From: Candidatus Eiseniibacteriota bacterium
GTDB lineage: Bacteria > Eisenbacteria > RBG-16-71-46
Direction: 5' to 3'
DNA length: 64,000 bases
Assembly: GCA_016710095.1 (NCBI GenBank)
Contig: JADJLL010000023.1
Coordinates: forward strand, 1-64,000
Shown: piece by piece, positions 37,063-45,193 of the stretch
Position numbering within the stretch: position 1 is the first letter of the stretch
Layout of the letters: every line of letters begins with the position of its first letter
Translations under genes and position numbers: made by a program
The notes under the pieces: model-generated
Seen by the model: the letters and a program-made list of their open reading frames with translations, nothing else
What the model was told of the DNA's origin: nothing
Databases searched by the model: none

Positions 37063-37073
37063 GGGAGGCCGAC

Positions 37074-38282
37074 GTGAGCTTCGCGAAGAAGACCGTTCAG
37101 CACCTCGACTGCGCCGGAAAGCGCGTGTTCGTCCGTGTGGACTTCAACGTCCCCACGGCGAACGGCGAGGTGACGGACGACACCCGTATCGTCGCGGCGA
37201 TCCCGACCATCCGCTACCTGCTCCAGAAGGGCGCGCGCGTGGTCCTGGCGTCGCACCTCGGACGCCCCAAGGGCGGCCCCGAGCCGAAGTATTCGATGAA
37301 GCCGGTGAAGGTGCGTCTCGAGCGCCTGCTCCGGATGGACGTGGCGTGGGCGGACGACTGCGTGGGTGAGGCGGCGGAAGCCGCCTCGCGCGCGCTGAAG
37401 GACGGCGAGGTGCTGCTGCTCGAGAACCTCCGCTTCCACCCCGAGGAAGAGAAGAACGTCCCCGCCTTCGCGGAAGCGCTCGCGAAGCTGGGCGACTGCT
37501 ACGTGAACGACGCGTTCGGCACGGCGCATCGTGCGCACGCGTCCACGGAAGGCGTGACGCACTTCCTGCGCCCGTCGGTGGCCGGGTTCCTGATGCAGAA
37601 GGAACTCGACTATCTCGGCAAGGCGCTCGACCAGCCGAAGCGGCCGTTCGTCGCCGTGCTCGGCGGCTCCAAGATCTCGGGCAAGATCGACGTGATCACG
37701 GCGCTGCTCGGCAAGGTGGACCGTCTGCTCATCGGCGGCGCCATGATGTTCACGTTCAACAAGGCGAAGGGCCTCGCGACCGGCAAGTCGCTCGTCGAGG
37801 ACGACCGCGTCGAGATGGCGAAGGCCGTGCTCGAGCAGGCGGCCGCCAAGGGTGTCGAGCTCGTGCTGCCGGTGGACTGCATCGCGTCCACCGCGCCGGA
37901 CGGCACGGCGCCGGGCGCGCCCGTGAAGGTGGACGCGCTCACGCCGGACCAGATGGGCGTGGACATCGGACCGGAGAGCGTGAAGCTCTTCGCGTCCAAG
38001 CTCGCCGATGCGGGGACGGTCGTGTGGAACGGCCCGATGGGCATCTTCGAGGTCGAAGCGTTCGCCGCGGGCACCATGGGCGTGGCGAAGGCGATCTCGG
38101 TGCTCAAGGAAAAGGGCGCGGTCACGGTCGTGGGTGGTGGTGACTCGGTCGCGGCCGTGCAGCAGAGCGGCATGGCCGAGAAGTTCAGCCATCTGTCCAC
38201 GGGCGGCGGCGCGTCGCTCGAGTTCCTCGAGGGCAAGGTCCTGCCGGGCGTGGAAGCGCTCGAGAACGAGGGGGCGGCGTGA
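37074..38282 (+). CDS. pgk: phosphoglycerate kinase
   Basis: Makes ATP from 1,3-bisphosphoglycerate. The 402 residues contain VFVRVDFNVP, SHLGRPKG, LLLENLRFHPEEE and AVLGGSKISGK, and the nucleotide-binding GGGDSVAAV with STGGGASLEFLEG at the C-terminus. GTG 37074 has AGGGGAGG 4-5 bases upstream, 11 bases after the gap stop. Confidence 0.96.
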   Translation: MSFAKKTVQHLDCAGKRVFVRVDFNVPTANGEVTDDTRIVAAIPTIRYLLQKGARVVLASHLGRPKGGPEPKYSMKPVKVRLERLLRMDVAWADDCVGEAAEAASRALKDGEVLLLENLRFHPEEEKNVPAFAEALAKLGDCYVNDAFGTAHRAHASTEGVTHFLRPSVAGFLMQKELDYLGKALDQPKRPFVAVLGGSKISGKIDVITALLGKVDRLLIGGAMMFTFNKAKGLATGKSLVEDDRVEMAKAVLEQAAAKGVELVLPVDCIASTAPDGTAPGAPVKVDALTPDQMGVDIGPESVKLFASKLADAGTVVWNGPMGIFEVEAFAAGTMGVAKAISVLKEKGAVTVVGGGDSVAAVQQSGMAEKFSHLSTGGGASLEFLEGKVLPGVEALENEGAA

Positions 38283-39070
38283 CGGCTGCATGGCCTCGCC
38301 GGCCGCGTCTCGTGGCCGGCAACTGGAAGATGCACAAGACGCCCGCCGAAGGCGCGGCGCTCGCGCGAGAGTTCGTCGCGCTGCGCGCCGCCGACCCGGC
38401 GGCGACGAAGTGCGAAGTCGCGATGTGCCCGCCGTTCACTTCGCTCGGCCTCGTGGCCGAAGCGCTCAAGGGCAGCGGTGTGCATCTCGGCGCGCAGAAC
38501 ATGAACGCGGAAACGCACGGTGCGTTCACGGGCGAAGTCGCGGGGACCATGCTGGTCGCCAGCGGCTGCCGTTTCGTGATCCTCGGGCACAGCGAGCGCC
38601 GTCACGTGATGGGTGAGACCGACGAACAGGTGGCGAAGAAGCTGCGCGCCGCCCTGCGCGACGGGCTCACGCCGATCGTGTGCGTGGGCGAGCTGCTGGC
38701 CGAGCGCGAGGCGGACAAGACCGCCGAAGTGATCGTGCGGCAGATCACGGCCGCCTATGCGGGGCTCGATGCGGACACGGCGAAGTCCACCGTGGTCGCG
38801 TACGAACCCGTGTGGGCCATCGGCACCGGCAAGGTCGCCACCCCCGAGCAGGCTCGCGACGCGCACCGCGTCGTGCGCGCCACGCTCGACCAGGTGGTGG
38901 GCGCCGGTGTGGGCGCCGCGGTGCAGGTCCTCTACGGTGGCAGCGTGAACGCGGGCAATGCCGCGACGCTGTTCGCCGAGGACGACATCGACGGCGGCCT
39001 GGTGGGTGGCGCGGCCCTCGAGGCCGCGGGGTTCTGGAAGATCGTCGCGGCGGCCGCAGCAAGGCCCTGA
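38279..39070 (+). CDS. tpiA: triosephosphate isomerase
   Basis: Interconverts dihydroxyacetone phosphate and glyceraldehyde 3-phosphate. Catalytic residues are visible: K17 in AGNWKMHK, H104 in LGHSERRH and E176 in YEPVWAIGTGK. The phosphate loop YGGSVNAGN follows. It is 263 residues long. GTG 38279 overlaps the pgk stop (GTGA), so the three glycolytic genes are co-transcribed. Confidence 0.96.
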   Translation: MTAAWPRRPRLVAGNWKMHKTPAEGAALAREFVALRAADPAATKCEVAMCPPFTSLGLVAEALKGSGVHLGAQNMNAETHGAFTGEVAGTMLVASGCRFVILGHSERRHVMGETDEQVAKKLRAALRDGLTPIVCVGELLAEREADKTAEVIVRQITAAYAGLDADTAKSTVVAYEPVWAIGTGKVATPEQARDAHRVVRATLDQVVGAGVGAAVQVLYGGSVNAGNAATLFAEDDIDGGLVGGAALEAAGFWKIVAAAAARP

Positions 39071-39087
39071 GGCGTGTTTCGAGGGCG

Positions 39088-39112
39088 GGAGCGGGGCGAG
39101 ATGCCCCGCTCC
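39088..39112 (+). terminator. terminator hairpin after tpiA
   Basis: GGAGCGGGGC pairs with GCCCCGCTCC (10 bp, 5-base loop), 17 bases after the tpiA stop. It is followed by GGTCCGCTTTCCC, so the T tract is poor. Confidence 0.6.
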
Positions 39113-39135
39113 GGTCCGCTTTCCCGGAAGGGCCG

Positions 39136-39164
39136 TTGACGAGCCCGCCGCCGGACTGTTAGAT
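39136..39164 (+). promoter_or_regulatory. candidate sigma-70 promoter of secG
   Basis: TTGACG (39136-39141), a 17-base spacer and TTAGAT (39159-39164). It lies between the tpiA terminator and secG. Confidence 0.55.
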
Positions 39165-39225
39165 TGCTCGCCCGTTTGCTGCACCACCTCGGTGCAGCCC
39201 TTTTCATCCGCTTCACGAGGTCGGC

Positions 39226-39612
39226 ATGTACGGAGTGGTGCTCGCGTTTCACCTTCTGGTGTGTCTCGCCCTGATCGGCGTGATCCTGATCCAGTCCGGC
39301 AAGGGCGGTGGACTCGCCGGCGGCGCCTTCGGTGGCGCCACGCAGACCGTCTTCGGCGGCCGCGGCGCGACGGACTTCATCACGAAGGCGACGATCTACC
39401 TCGGCGTCATCTTCTTCGTGACTTCGCTGGGCCTCGCCATCCTGACCACGAAGAGTGGCCCGGGCGGCAGCAGCAAGAGCCTCATGCAGGAAGCGGCCCG
39501 CAAGGCCGCCGCGACGCAGACGCAGGGCCAGACGCAGGGTCGCGCTCCCGCGACCACCGGCGCTCCGGCTCCGACCGGCGCCGCTGGCGCCCCGTCGAAC
39601 GGCGCGAAGTAA
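39226..39612 (+). CDS. secG: preprotein translocase subunit SecG
   Basis: Small inner-membrane partner of SecYE. The 128 residues have two hydrophobic helices (about 3-22 and 55-75). The family motif between them reads LIQSGKGGGLAGGAFGGATQ, and FGGRGATDFITKATIYLG follows. The tail is Gln/Ala/Thr/Pro-rich, as often seen. It has its own promoter candidate and is followed by a tRNA gene. Confidence 0.92.
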   Translation: MYGVVLAFHLLVCLALIGVILIQSGKGGGLAGGAFGGATQTVFGGRGATDFITKATIYLGVIFFVTSLGLAILTTKSGPGGSSKSLMQEAARKAAATQTQGQTQGRAPATTGAPAPTGAAGAPSNGAK

Positions 39613-39638
39613 GCTTCGGTACCGAAAAGGAAGTCAGT

Positions 39639-39723
39639 GCCCGGGTGGTGGAACTGGTAGACACGCACGTTTGAGGGGCGTGTGGGGAAACCCGTGCGAG
39701 TTCAAATCTCGCCCCGGGCACCA
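39639..39723 (+). tRNA. tRNA-Leu (anticodon GAG)
   Basis: An 85-base class II tRNA. The acceptor stem GCCCGGG pairs with CCCGGGC, followed by A and an encoded CCA. The D-arm contains GGTAGAC. The anticodon stem CACGT/GCGTG carries the loop TTGAGGG, so the anticodon is GAG (leucine CUC/CUU). The variable arm is a hairpin (GGG/CCC around AAA), and the T-loop is TTCAAAT within GCGAG/CTCGC. It is the only tRNA found in the window. Confidence 0.95.
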
Positions 39724-39731
39724 TTAACGAG

Positions 39732-39762
39732 AAGGCCTCGCCGGAGACGGCGGGGCCTTTTT
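39732..39762 (+). terminator. rho-independent terminator after tRNA-Leu
   Basis: AAGGCCTCGCCG (39732-39743) pairs with CGGCGGGGCCTT (39748-39759, one G-T wobble), loop GAGA, followed by TTT within a run of five T. Confidence 0.85.
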
Positions 39763-39931
39763 CGTGGGCGCCGCGGCCGCTGCCCGGGGCACGCCGGGCG
39801 CGCTGCGCTGGGCTGGGTCCGCCGGACCCGACCGGCTCCGCGAAGCCGCCGCCCGGACGCACGAAGGGCCCGCGGATGGGAGCTGCCGCGGGCCCTGCGT
39901 GCGTGCTGCGTCGAAACGTGGACTCAAGCGA

Positions 39932-40432
39932 TCACTCGAGGATCTCCTGGACGTACGCGTTCATGGTCTCGGGGTCGATGCGGCCGATCACGCGCCGCAC
40001 GATCTCGCCCTTCCGGTTGATGAAGAACGTCGTCGGGATGGAGCGGATCGGGCCGTAGGCGTCGAGCACGTCGTCGTTCGCCATCGCGATCGTGAAGCGC
40101 ACGCCGAGCTGATTGGCGAACCGCTTCACCGGCGCCGGACCCGTCTCGTCCACCGACATGCCGATGACCGTGAGCCCCTTCGCGCCGTAGCGCGCCTGCA
40201 TGTCGTTGAGGTCGGGCATGCTCGCGCGGCACGGGCCGCACCAGGTCGCCCAGAAGTCGACGATGACGGGCTTGTTGCGCAGGTCGGACAGCTTGAGCGT
40301 CTTGCCTTCCACGGTCTTCACGGTGAAAGCGGGCGCGGCCATGTCGCCGGCTTCGGCCGTGGCGACCGCGGCGCCGATCATCAGCGCCGTGGCGGTCGAG
40401 GCGATCCATCGGGGGAGGGTACCGCTGGACAC
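39932..40432 (-). CDS. TlpA/ResA-family thioredoxin-like protein, exported
   Basis: Periplasmic thiol-disulfide oxidoreductase of the TlpA/ResA type, a group used in cytochrome c maturation or disulfide reduction. The start GTG (complement of 40430-40432) has AAAGGAA 5-6 bases upstream. It gives a signal peptide ending at AEAG, whereas a longer reading to 40543 adds residues with no counterpart. The active site is WATWCGPCRASM, and the cis-proline appears in IRSIPTTFFINRKGE. It is 166 residues long. It stands alone, divergent from the tol operon. Confidence 0.88.
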   Translation of the reverse strand: MSSGTLPRWIASTATALMIGAAVATAEAGDMAAPAFTVKTVEGKTLKLSDLRNKPVIVDFWATWCGPCRASMPDLNDMQARYGAKGLTVIGMSVDETGPAPVKRFANQLGVRFTIAMANDDVLDAYGPIRSIPTTFFINRKGEIVRRVIGRIDPETMNAYVQEILE

Positions 40433-40752
40433 GGGAGTTCCTTTCACACGCTGCGAGGGTGTCGTGAGAGTCAGCTGGAAACGATCTCGTGGTGAGTGAC
40501 TGTAACCGCATCCGCAATGCATGCGCGTCATGACCTCGTTCATTTGTCACGCACTTGACCGCCGCTGGGGCCACTCGCATCAGCGGGAACAAAACCACTC
40601 GAGCGCGGTAGGACACTCATGAAGCACGCGCCCGAAACGCGGGAAAATCATGGGAGGCCGAAGGGCTCTGTGTTAGCGTTCCGGCGCTCTCCCTGCACAC
40701 CTACGCTGCCTCGCAGACGAGGCTTGCCGACTTCACAAGGAAGGTGAAGCCG
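40433..40752. other. 320-bp divergent spacer between the thioredoxin-like gene and tolQ
   Basis: No gene is supported. It must hold promoters for both directions, but the only -35-like box is TTGACC at 40555-40560, with a poor CATCAG 17 bases on. A small hairpin GCCTCG/CGAGGC lies at 40708-40723, just before the tolQ ribosome-binding site AAGGAAGG (40737-40744). Confidence 0.45.
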
Positions 40753-41451
40753 ATGCTCATCGCCCATGTTCTTCTGCAACTGGGAGCCGGCGGAAGCGCC
40801 ACGATTCCCGCCCTCGTCCAGCACGCCAGCGCGTTCTCGAAGCTCGTGCTGCTCGTCCTGCTCGCGCTGTCGGTCTACTCGTGGGCGGTGATCTGGAACC
40901 GCCTGCGGCTGTACGCCACCGTGAGCAAGCAGGACGCCGCGTTCCTCGCCGCGTTCCGCCAGCTGCCTCCCGAGGCCGACCTCAAGCTGACCGCCGCGCA
41001 GCATCCCGTGAGCGTGCTCGCGCGCACGGCGCTCGCCGGGCAGCGCACGCTCGAGACGCTGCCGCCCGAGCAGGCCGGCGCCGCCGCACGCTACGAGCTC
41101 TCGATGCACGCCATGGATCGCGCCGCGAACGACGAGCTCAGCAAGCTCGAGACGAACGTCGGGTTCCTCGCCACCACGGGCAGTGTCGCGCCGTTCATCG
41201 GGCTGCTCGGCACGGTGTGGGGCGTGATGATCTCGTTCGTGAACATCGGCGCGCAGGGTTCGGCGACGCTCGTCGTCGTGGCGCCCGGCATCGCCGAGGC
41301 GCTCATCGCCACGATCGCGGGACTCGCCGCGGCGATTCCCTCCGTCATCGGGTACAACCACTGCCTGCAGCGCCTGCGCGACACGGGCAATGCCGCGACG
41401 CAGTTCGCGGGTGAGTTCCTCGACCGCCGCATCGGAGCGCACCTGAAATGA
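40753..41451 (+). CDS. tolQ: Tol-Pal system protein TolQ (MotA/TolQ/ExbB proton channel)
   Basis: Inner-membrane proton-channel subunit that energises TolA during envelope constriction. ATG 40753 is preferred over GTG 40744 because AAGGAAGG is then 8 bases upstream. The 232 residues show three membrane helices: about 25-45, then the conserved VGFLATTGSVAPFIGLLGTVWG region and IAEALIATIAGLAAAIPSV. The conserved TM2/TM3 threonine and small residues are kept. It heads a tightly overlapping tolQ-tolR-tolA-tolB-pal-cpoB run. Confidence 0.93.
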   Translation: MLIAHVLLQLGAGGSATIPALVQHASAFSKLVLLVLLALSVYSWAVIWNRLRLYATVSKQDAAFLAAFRQLPPEADLKLTAAQHPVSVLARTALAGQRTLETLPPEQAGAAARYELSMHAMDRAANDELSKLETNVGFLATTGSVAPFIGLLGTVWGVMISFVNIGAQGSATLVVVAPGIAEALIATIAGLAAAIPSVIGYNHCLQRLRDTGNAATQFAGEFLDRRIGAHLK

Positions 41452-41855
41452 TGCTCGCGCCCGGCGGCCGCCGGCCGATGGCCGACATCAACGTCACGCC
41501 CTTCGTGGACGTGGTGCTCGTGCTGCTCATCATCTTCATGGTCACCGCGCCGTTCCTGCAGGGCGGCCTCGAGATCGACCTGCCGAAGGTCTCGACCTCG
41601 GGCCTCGACGTGCACGAAGGGCTCATCGTCAGCATCCGCGGCGACCTCACGCTCGCGGTGGGCGAGACCACCGTGAGCCCCGAGAAGTTCGAGGACGCGC
41701 TCAACTCCGCCGGCGCCTCCAAGCGCGCGGTGTTCCTCAAGGCCGACCAGTCCGTGCCCTACGGCACCATCGTCGGGTACATCGCGCGCATGCGGCGCGC
41801 GGGCGTGGTGCAGCTCGGGCTCGTGACCGAGCCGCCCGCGAAGGAGCGGAAGTGA
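41448..41855 (+). CDS. tolR: Tol-Pal system protein TolR (ExbD family)
   Basis: Bitopic partner of TolQ. The 135 residues have one N-terminal helix with the essential proton-conducting aspartate D21 in INVTPFVDVVLVLLIIF, and a periplasmic domain of about 95 residues. ATG 41448 overlaps the tolQ stop (ATGA). Confidence 0.93.
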   Translation: MMLAPGGRRPMADINVTPFVDVVLVLLIIFMVTAPFLQGGLEIDLPKVSTSGLDVHEGLIVSIRGDLTLAVGETTVSPEKFEDALNSAGASKRAVFLKADQSVPYGTIVGYIARMRRAGVVQLGLVTEPPAKERK

Positions 41856-42523
41856 AGCAGGCGCTGATCGGATCGGCGGCCGTGCACGTGGTGCTCACCG
41901 CGGCGCTGCTCGTCGTGCGCTCGGGGCAGACCGTGCTCGTGCCCGGTCCGGACATCGTCGAAGTGTCGCTCGTCGATCCGTCGCTCGACGCGATCCCGGC
42001 GCCCGTCGCGGCGCCCGCGCCGACTCCGCCGGCCGAGACGCCGCCGCCGGTCGAGGAAGACGGCGTGAAGATCGAGAAGGCGAAGAAGAAGCAGCCCGAG
42101 CCCGAGAAGCCTTCGCCCGTGCGCCCGGCCGAGCCGGACAAGCCTTCGCCCAAGCCGCCCACCGAGACGTCGCACGTCGTGCTGCCGTACGCGAACGTCG
42201 GCGGCGGCATGCGCGGCCAGGTCGCGGTGGACGAGAGCAACTTCGAGTTCGCGTACTACCTGCAGCGCGTGCGCAGCATGATCGCGGGCAACTGGACCGC
42301 GCCGTCGGGCGTGCCCGGCGGCATGCGCGTCGAGGTGTACTTCCGCATCGGTCGCGACGGCTCGCTCACCTCGCCGCGCGTCGAGACCTCGAGCGGCAAC
42401 ACGTACTTCGACCAATCCGCGGTGCGCGCCGTGCTCGTCACGGGGCACCTGCCGCCGCTGCCGATGGGCTGGAACGGCAGCGACCTCGGCGTGCACTTCG
42501 GCTTCGAATACACCGGACCATGA
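41852..42523 (+). CDS. tolA: TolA/TonB-like energy-coupling protein
   Basis: Links the TolQR motor to TolB/Pal at the outer membrane. The 223 residues have an N-terminal membrane anchor (about 5-25), a Pro/Glu/Lys-rich linker (about 48-110) and a TolA/TonB C-terminal domain (VYFRIGRDGSL, SPRVETSSGNTYFDQSAV, PPLPMGW). The linker is short and proline-rich rather than the long Ala/Lys helix of E. coli TolA. The gene position identifies it as TolA, while its architecture is equally TonB-like. GTG 41852 overlaps the tolR stop. Confidence 0.85.
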   Translation: MKQALIGSAAVHVVLTAALLVVRSGQTVLVPGPDIVEVSLVDPSLDAIPAPVAAPAPTPPAETPPPVEEDGVKIEKAKKKQPEPEKPSPVRPAEPDKPSPKPPTETSHVVLPYANVGGGMRGQVAVDESNFEFAYYLQRVRSMIAGNWTAPSGVPGGMRVEVYFRIGRDGSLTSPRVETSSGNTYFDQSAVRAVLVTGHLPPLPMGWNGSDLGVHFGFEYTGP

Positions 42524-43812
42524 GGACCCGCATGCGCCGACGCGCGCCGATCGCCACACTGCTCACGCTGTTCGCCGTCACCGCCTTCGCGTGCACCGCG
42601 CTCGCGGACGACGTGCGCCTCGAGACGCGCTCCGGCGCGTCGAGCCGCATGCCGCTGCGCGTCACGTCGCTCACGCCCGCGGGCGACCGCGAGGCCGGCA
42701 CGACTTCGGTGCAGGCGGACGAAGTGCTCGCCGCCGACCTGCAGCACTCGGCGTCGTTCGACGTCGCGCGCGCGTGGCTCGCCGCGCCGCAGACCGCGAC
42801 GCCCGTCGCCGAGGTGGGCGGCAAGTGGACGCTGCGCGGCTCCACGATCCGGCTGTCCGGAGAAGTGCGCGAGTACCCGGGCAAGCAGGTGATCCTCGCG
42901 AAGGAGTATTCCGGCCCCGCGTCCAAGTGGCGCGACGTCGTGCACCGTTTCGCGGACGACGTCGTGCTGCAGTTCACGGGCGAGCCCGGCATCGCGGCGT
43001 CGCGCATCGCGTTCATCGTGCAGGACGGCCGCAACAAGGAACTCTGGGTGATGGACTCCGACGGCTGGGATCCGCGCCCGCTCACGGCCGACCGCTCGGT
43101 CGCGCAGTCGCCGTCGTGGTCGCCCGACGGCTCGCTGCTGCTCTTCACGTCCTACCGCGGCGGCGGCGGACCGCAGATCTGGGTGCTCTCCCCGGAGACG
43201 CGCAAGCCGTTCCTGATGTCCGGACGGCAGGGGCTGAACACCGGCGGCATGTACGCGCCCGACGGCTCGGGCATCGTCTGCACGCTCGGCATGGACGGCA
43301 ACGCCGAGGTCTACCGGCTCGACGCGCGCGGCGGTGCTCCGCAGCGCCTCACGAGCCACCGCGGCATCGACACGTCGCCCTGCTGGGCGCCGACCGGCCG
43401 CGAGATTGCGTTCACGTCCGATCGCTCCGGCGTGCCGCAGGTGCACGTCATGGACGCCGACGGTGGTAATGTGCGGCGGCTCACGTACGACGTCAGCTAC
43501 ACCGATTCTCCGGCCTGGTCACCCCGCGGCGATCGCATCGCGTTCGTCGTCCGCACCGACGCCGGTTTCGATATCTGGACCTGCCGCAGCGACGGGTCGA
43601 ACACGACTCGTGTCGTCGCGGGAGGGAGCAACGAAAACCCGCGCTGGTCCCCCGACGGCCGGCATCTGATCTTCTCGTCCGATCGCGACGGCACGCGTTC
43701 GTTGTGGGTCACCGACCTCGACGGCGCCGCACCGCGCAAGCTGGACATCGGTGGTCGCAAAGCCATGTCACCCGCGTGGTCGCCCCGAATGGGCGCCACA
43801 TCTGCTCGATAA
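42520..43812 (+). CDS. tolB: Tol-Pal system protein TolB
   Basis: Periplasmic beta-propeller protein that binds Pal and TolA. ATG 42520 overlaps the tolA stop; a signal peptide ends at TALAD. An N-terminal alpha/beta domain (about 35-165) is followed by WD40-like TolB propeller repeats: SPSWSPDGSLLLFTSYRG, PCWAPTGREIAFTSDRSG, SPAWSPRGDRIAFVV and NPRWSPDGRHLIFSSDRDG. The 430-residue length is usual. Confidence 0.93.
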   Translation: MRTRMRRRAPIATLLTLFAVTAFACTALADDVRLETRSGASSRMPLRVTSLTPAGDREAGTTSVQADEVLAADLQHSASFDVARAWLAAPQTATPVAEVGGKWTLRGSTIRLSGEVREYPGKQVILAKEYSGPASKWRDVVHRFADDVVLQFTGEPGIAASRIAFIVQDGRNKELWVMDSDGWDPRPLTADRSVAQSPSWSPDGSLLLFTSYRGGGGPQIWVLSPETRKPFLMSGRQGLNTGGMYAPDGSGIVCTLGMDGNAEVYRLDARGGAPQRLTSHRGIDTSPCWAPTGREIAFTSDRSGVPQVHVMDADGGNVRRLTYDVSYTDSPAWSPRGDRIAFVVRTDAGFDIWTCRSDGSNTTRVVAGGSNENPRWSPDGRHLIFSSDRDGTRSLWVTDLDGAAPRKLDIGGRKAMSPAWSPRMGATSAR

Positions 43813-43822
43813 GGAGGAACGC

Positions 43823-44356
43823 ATGCACCCCACGCTGCTCCGTACGACCGTCCTCGTCACCGCCGTGCTCGCGATGTTCGCGGTCGGCTGCGCCAAGAAG
43901 GGCGCGGTTCCCGCGACGCCGCCGCCCGCGGGCAACACCACGACGACGCCGACCACGCCGAACTCGGGGAACACCGGTGGCACGACCACCAATCCGACGA
44001 CGCCGGGCGGTACGCAGGGCACGGCGACCGTCGCCGACCTCAAGACGATCTTCTTCGCGCTCGACTCGTACTCGATCGACGGCTCGGCCCAGGCCGACCT
44101 CGACGCGAACGCGAAGCTCCTGCGCGCGAACACGAACCTGCGCGTGACGATCGAAGGCCACTGCGACGAGCGCGGCACGGTCGAGTACAACCTCGCCCTC
44201 GGCCAGAAGCGCGCGGACGCCGTGCGTGACTACCTGCTCAACGCCGGCGTGACGGCGGGCCAGATCGCGACGCTCACCAAGGGCAAGGAGTTCCCCGCGG
44301 TGGACGGGCACGACGAAGCGGCGTGGGCGAAGAACCGCCGCGCGGAGTTCAAGTGA
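43823..44356 (+). CDS. pal: peptidoglycan-associated lipoprotein Pal
   Basis: Outer-membrane lipoprotein that grips peptidoglycan through an OmpA-like domain. A near-perfect TAAGGAGG lies 5 bases before ATG 43823. The lipobox AVGC gives lipid-attached C23. A Thr/Pro/Asn-rich linker (about 27-75) is followed by the OmpA-like domain with IFFALDSYSIDGSA, TIEGHCDERGTVEYNLALGQ and KRADAVRDYL, including the diaminopimelate-binding Asp and Arg. It is 177 residues long. Confidence 0.95.
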   Translation: MHPTLLRTTVLVTAVLAMFAVGCAKKGAVPATPPPAGNTTTTPTTPNSGNTGGTTTNPTTPGGTQGTATVADLKTIFFALDSYSIDGSAQADLDANAKLLRANTNLRVTIEGHCDERGTVEYNLALGQKRADAVRDYLLNAGVTAGQIATLTKGKEFPAVDGHDEAAWAKNRRAEFK

Positions 44357-45186
44357 GCGGTCGCGTCCTCGTGACGCGGCCCGGACGCGCCGCGAGCCTC
44401 GTGCTCGCGGCGCTCCTCGTCGTTTTCGCCTCGCTGACGACCGGCTGCTACAGCACGCAGCTCACGATGCTGCGCAGCGGGCTCGACAGCCTGCGCGTGC
44501 AGGTGGACACGCTCACGGTGCGCGACTCGATCGCGTACCGCGTGATCGCGGACACGCGCACCGAACTGCAGAGCCAGCGCGACCTCATCCTCAGCACGCG
44601 TGCCTCCTCGGGCAGCACGCTGAGCGAACTCTTCGACCAGATCTCGGCGCTGCAGGGCAAGCTCGACGAGGTGCTGCACCGGTTCACGACGATCGCGGAA
44701 CGTTCGAACGGCGGCGCCGGCAACGCCGGTCCCGCGCCGGCGGTCGTTCCTCCGGCGAGCGGCTCCACGCCCGCGACGACGGTGAATCCTCCGGCGGTGA
44801 CGTCCGGTGGCGATCCGGCGCAGGCGTACGATCTCGCGACGCGTGACCTGACCGAAGGACGTTACGGCATGGCGCTGACGAGCTACCGCGAGTTCCTCAC
44901 GCGGTTCCCGTCGTCGGAGCTGGCCGACAACGCGCAGTACGGCGTGGGCGAGTGCTTCTTCGCGCAGGCGGTGTTCGACAGCGCTGCGGTCGAGTACGCG
45001 CGTGTGGGCGAGAAGTGGCCGAAGGGCGATCGCGCCGCGGCCGCGCTCTACAAGCTCGCGCTCTGCCAGGAACGTCTCGGCCGCGCGGCGGAGTCGCGCA
45101 AGAGCTTCGAGGACCTCGTGAAGCGATTCCCGAGTTCGAGCGAAGCGGGATTGGCGAAGGAACGCCTCGGTTCCTCGCGCCGATGA
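44353..45186 (+). CDS. cpoB: Tol-Pal system protein CpoB/YbgF-like
   Basis: Coordinator of peptidoglycan synthesis with constriction in the Tol system. GTG 44353 overlaps the pal stop. The 277 residues have an N-terminal lipobox LTTGC (C32), a coiled coil (about 38-110), a Pro/Ala/Gly linker and a C-terminal TPR domain (EGRYGMALTSYREFLTRFP, ADNAQYGVGECFFAQ, AALYKLALCQERLGR). A lipid anchor differs from E. coli CpoB, which is soluble, but the domain order and location are the same. Confidence 0.88.
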   Translation: MSGRVLVTRPGRAASLVLAALLVVFASLTTGCYSTQLTMLRSGLDSLRVQVDTLTVRDSIAYRVIADTRTELQSQRDLILSTRASSGSTLSELFDQISALQGKLDEVLHRFTTIAERSNGGAGNAGPAPAVVPPASGSTPATTVNPPAVTSGGDPAQAYDLATRDLTEGRYGMALTSYREFLTRFPSSELADNAQYGVGECFFAQAVFDSAAVEYARVGEKWPKGDRAAAALYKLALCQERLGRAAESRKSFEDLVKRFPSSSEAGLAKERLGSSRR

Positions 45187-45193
45187 CGCGCGC

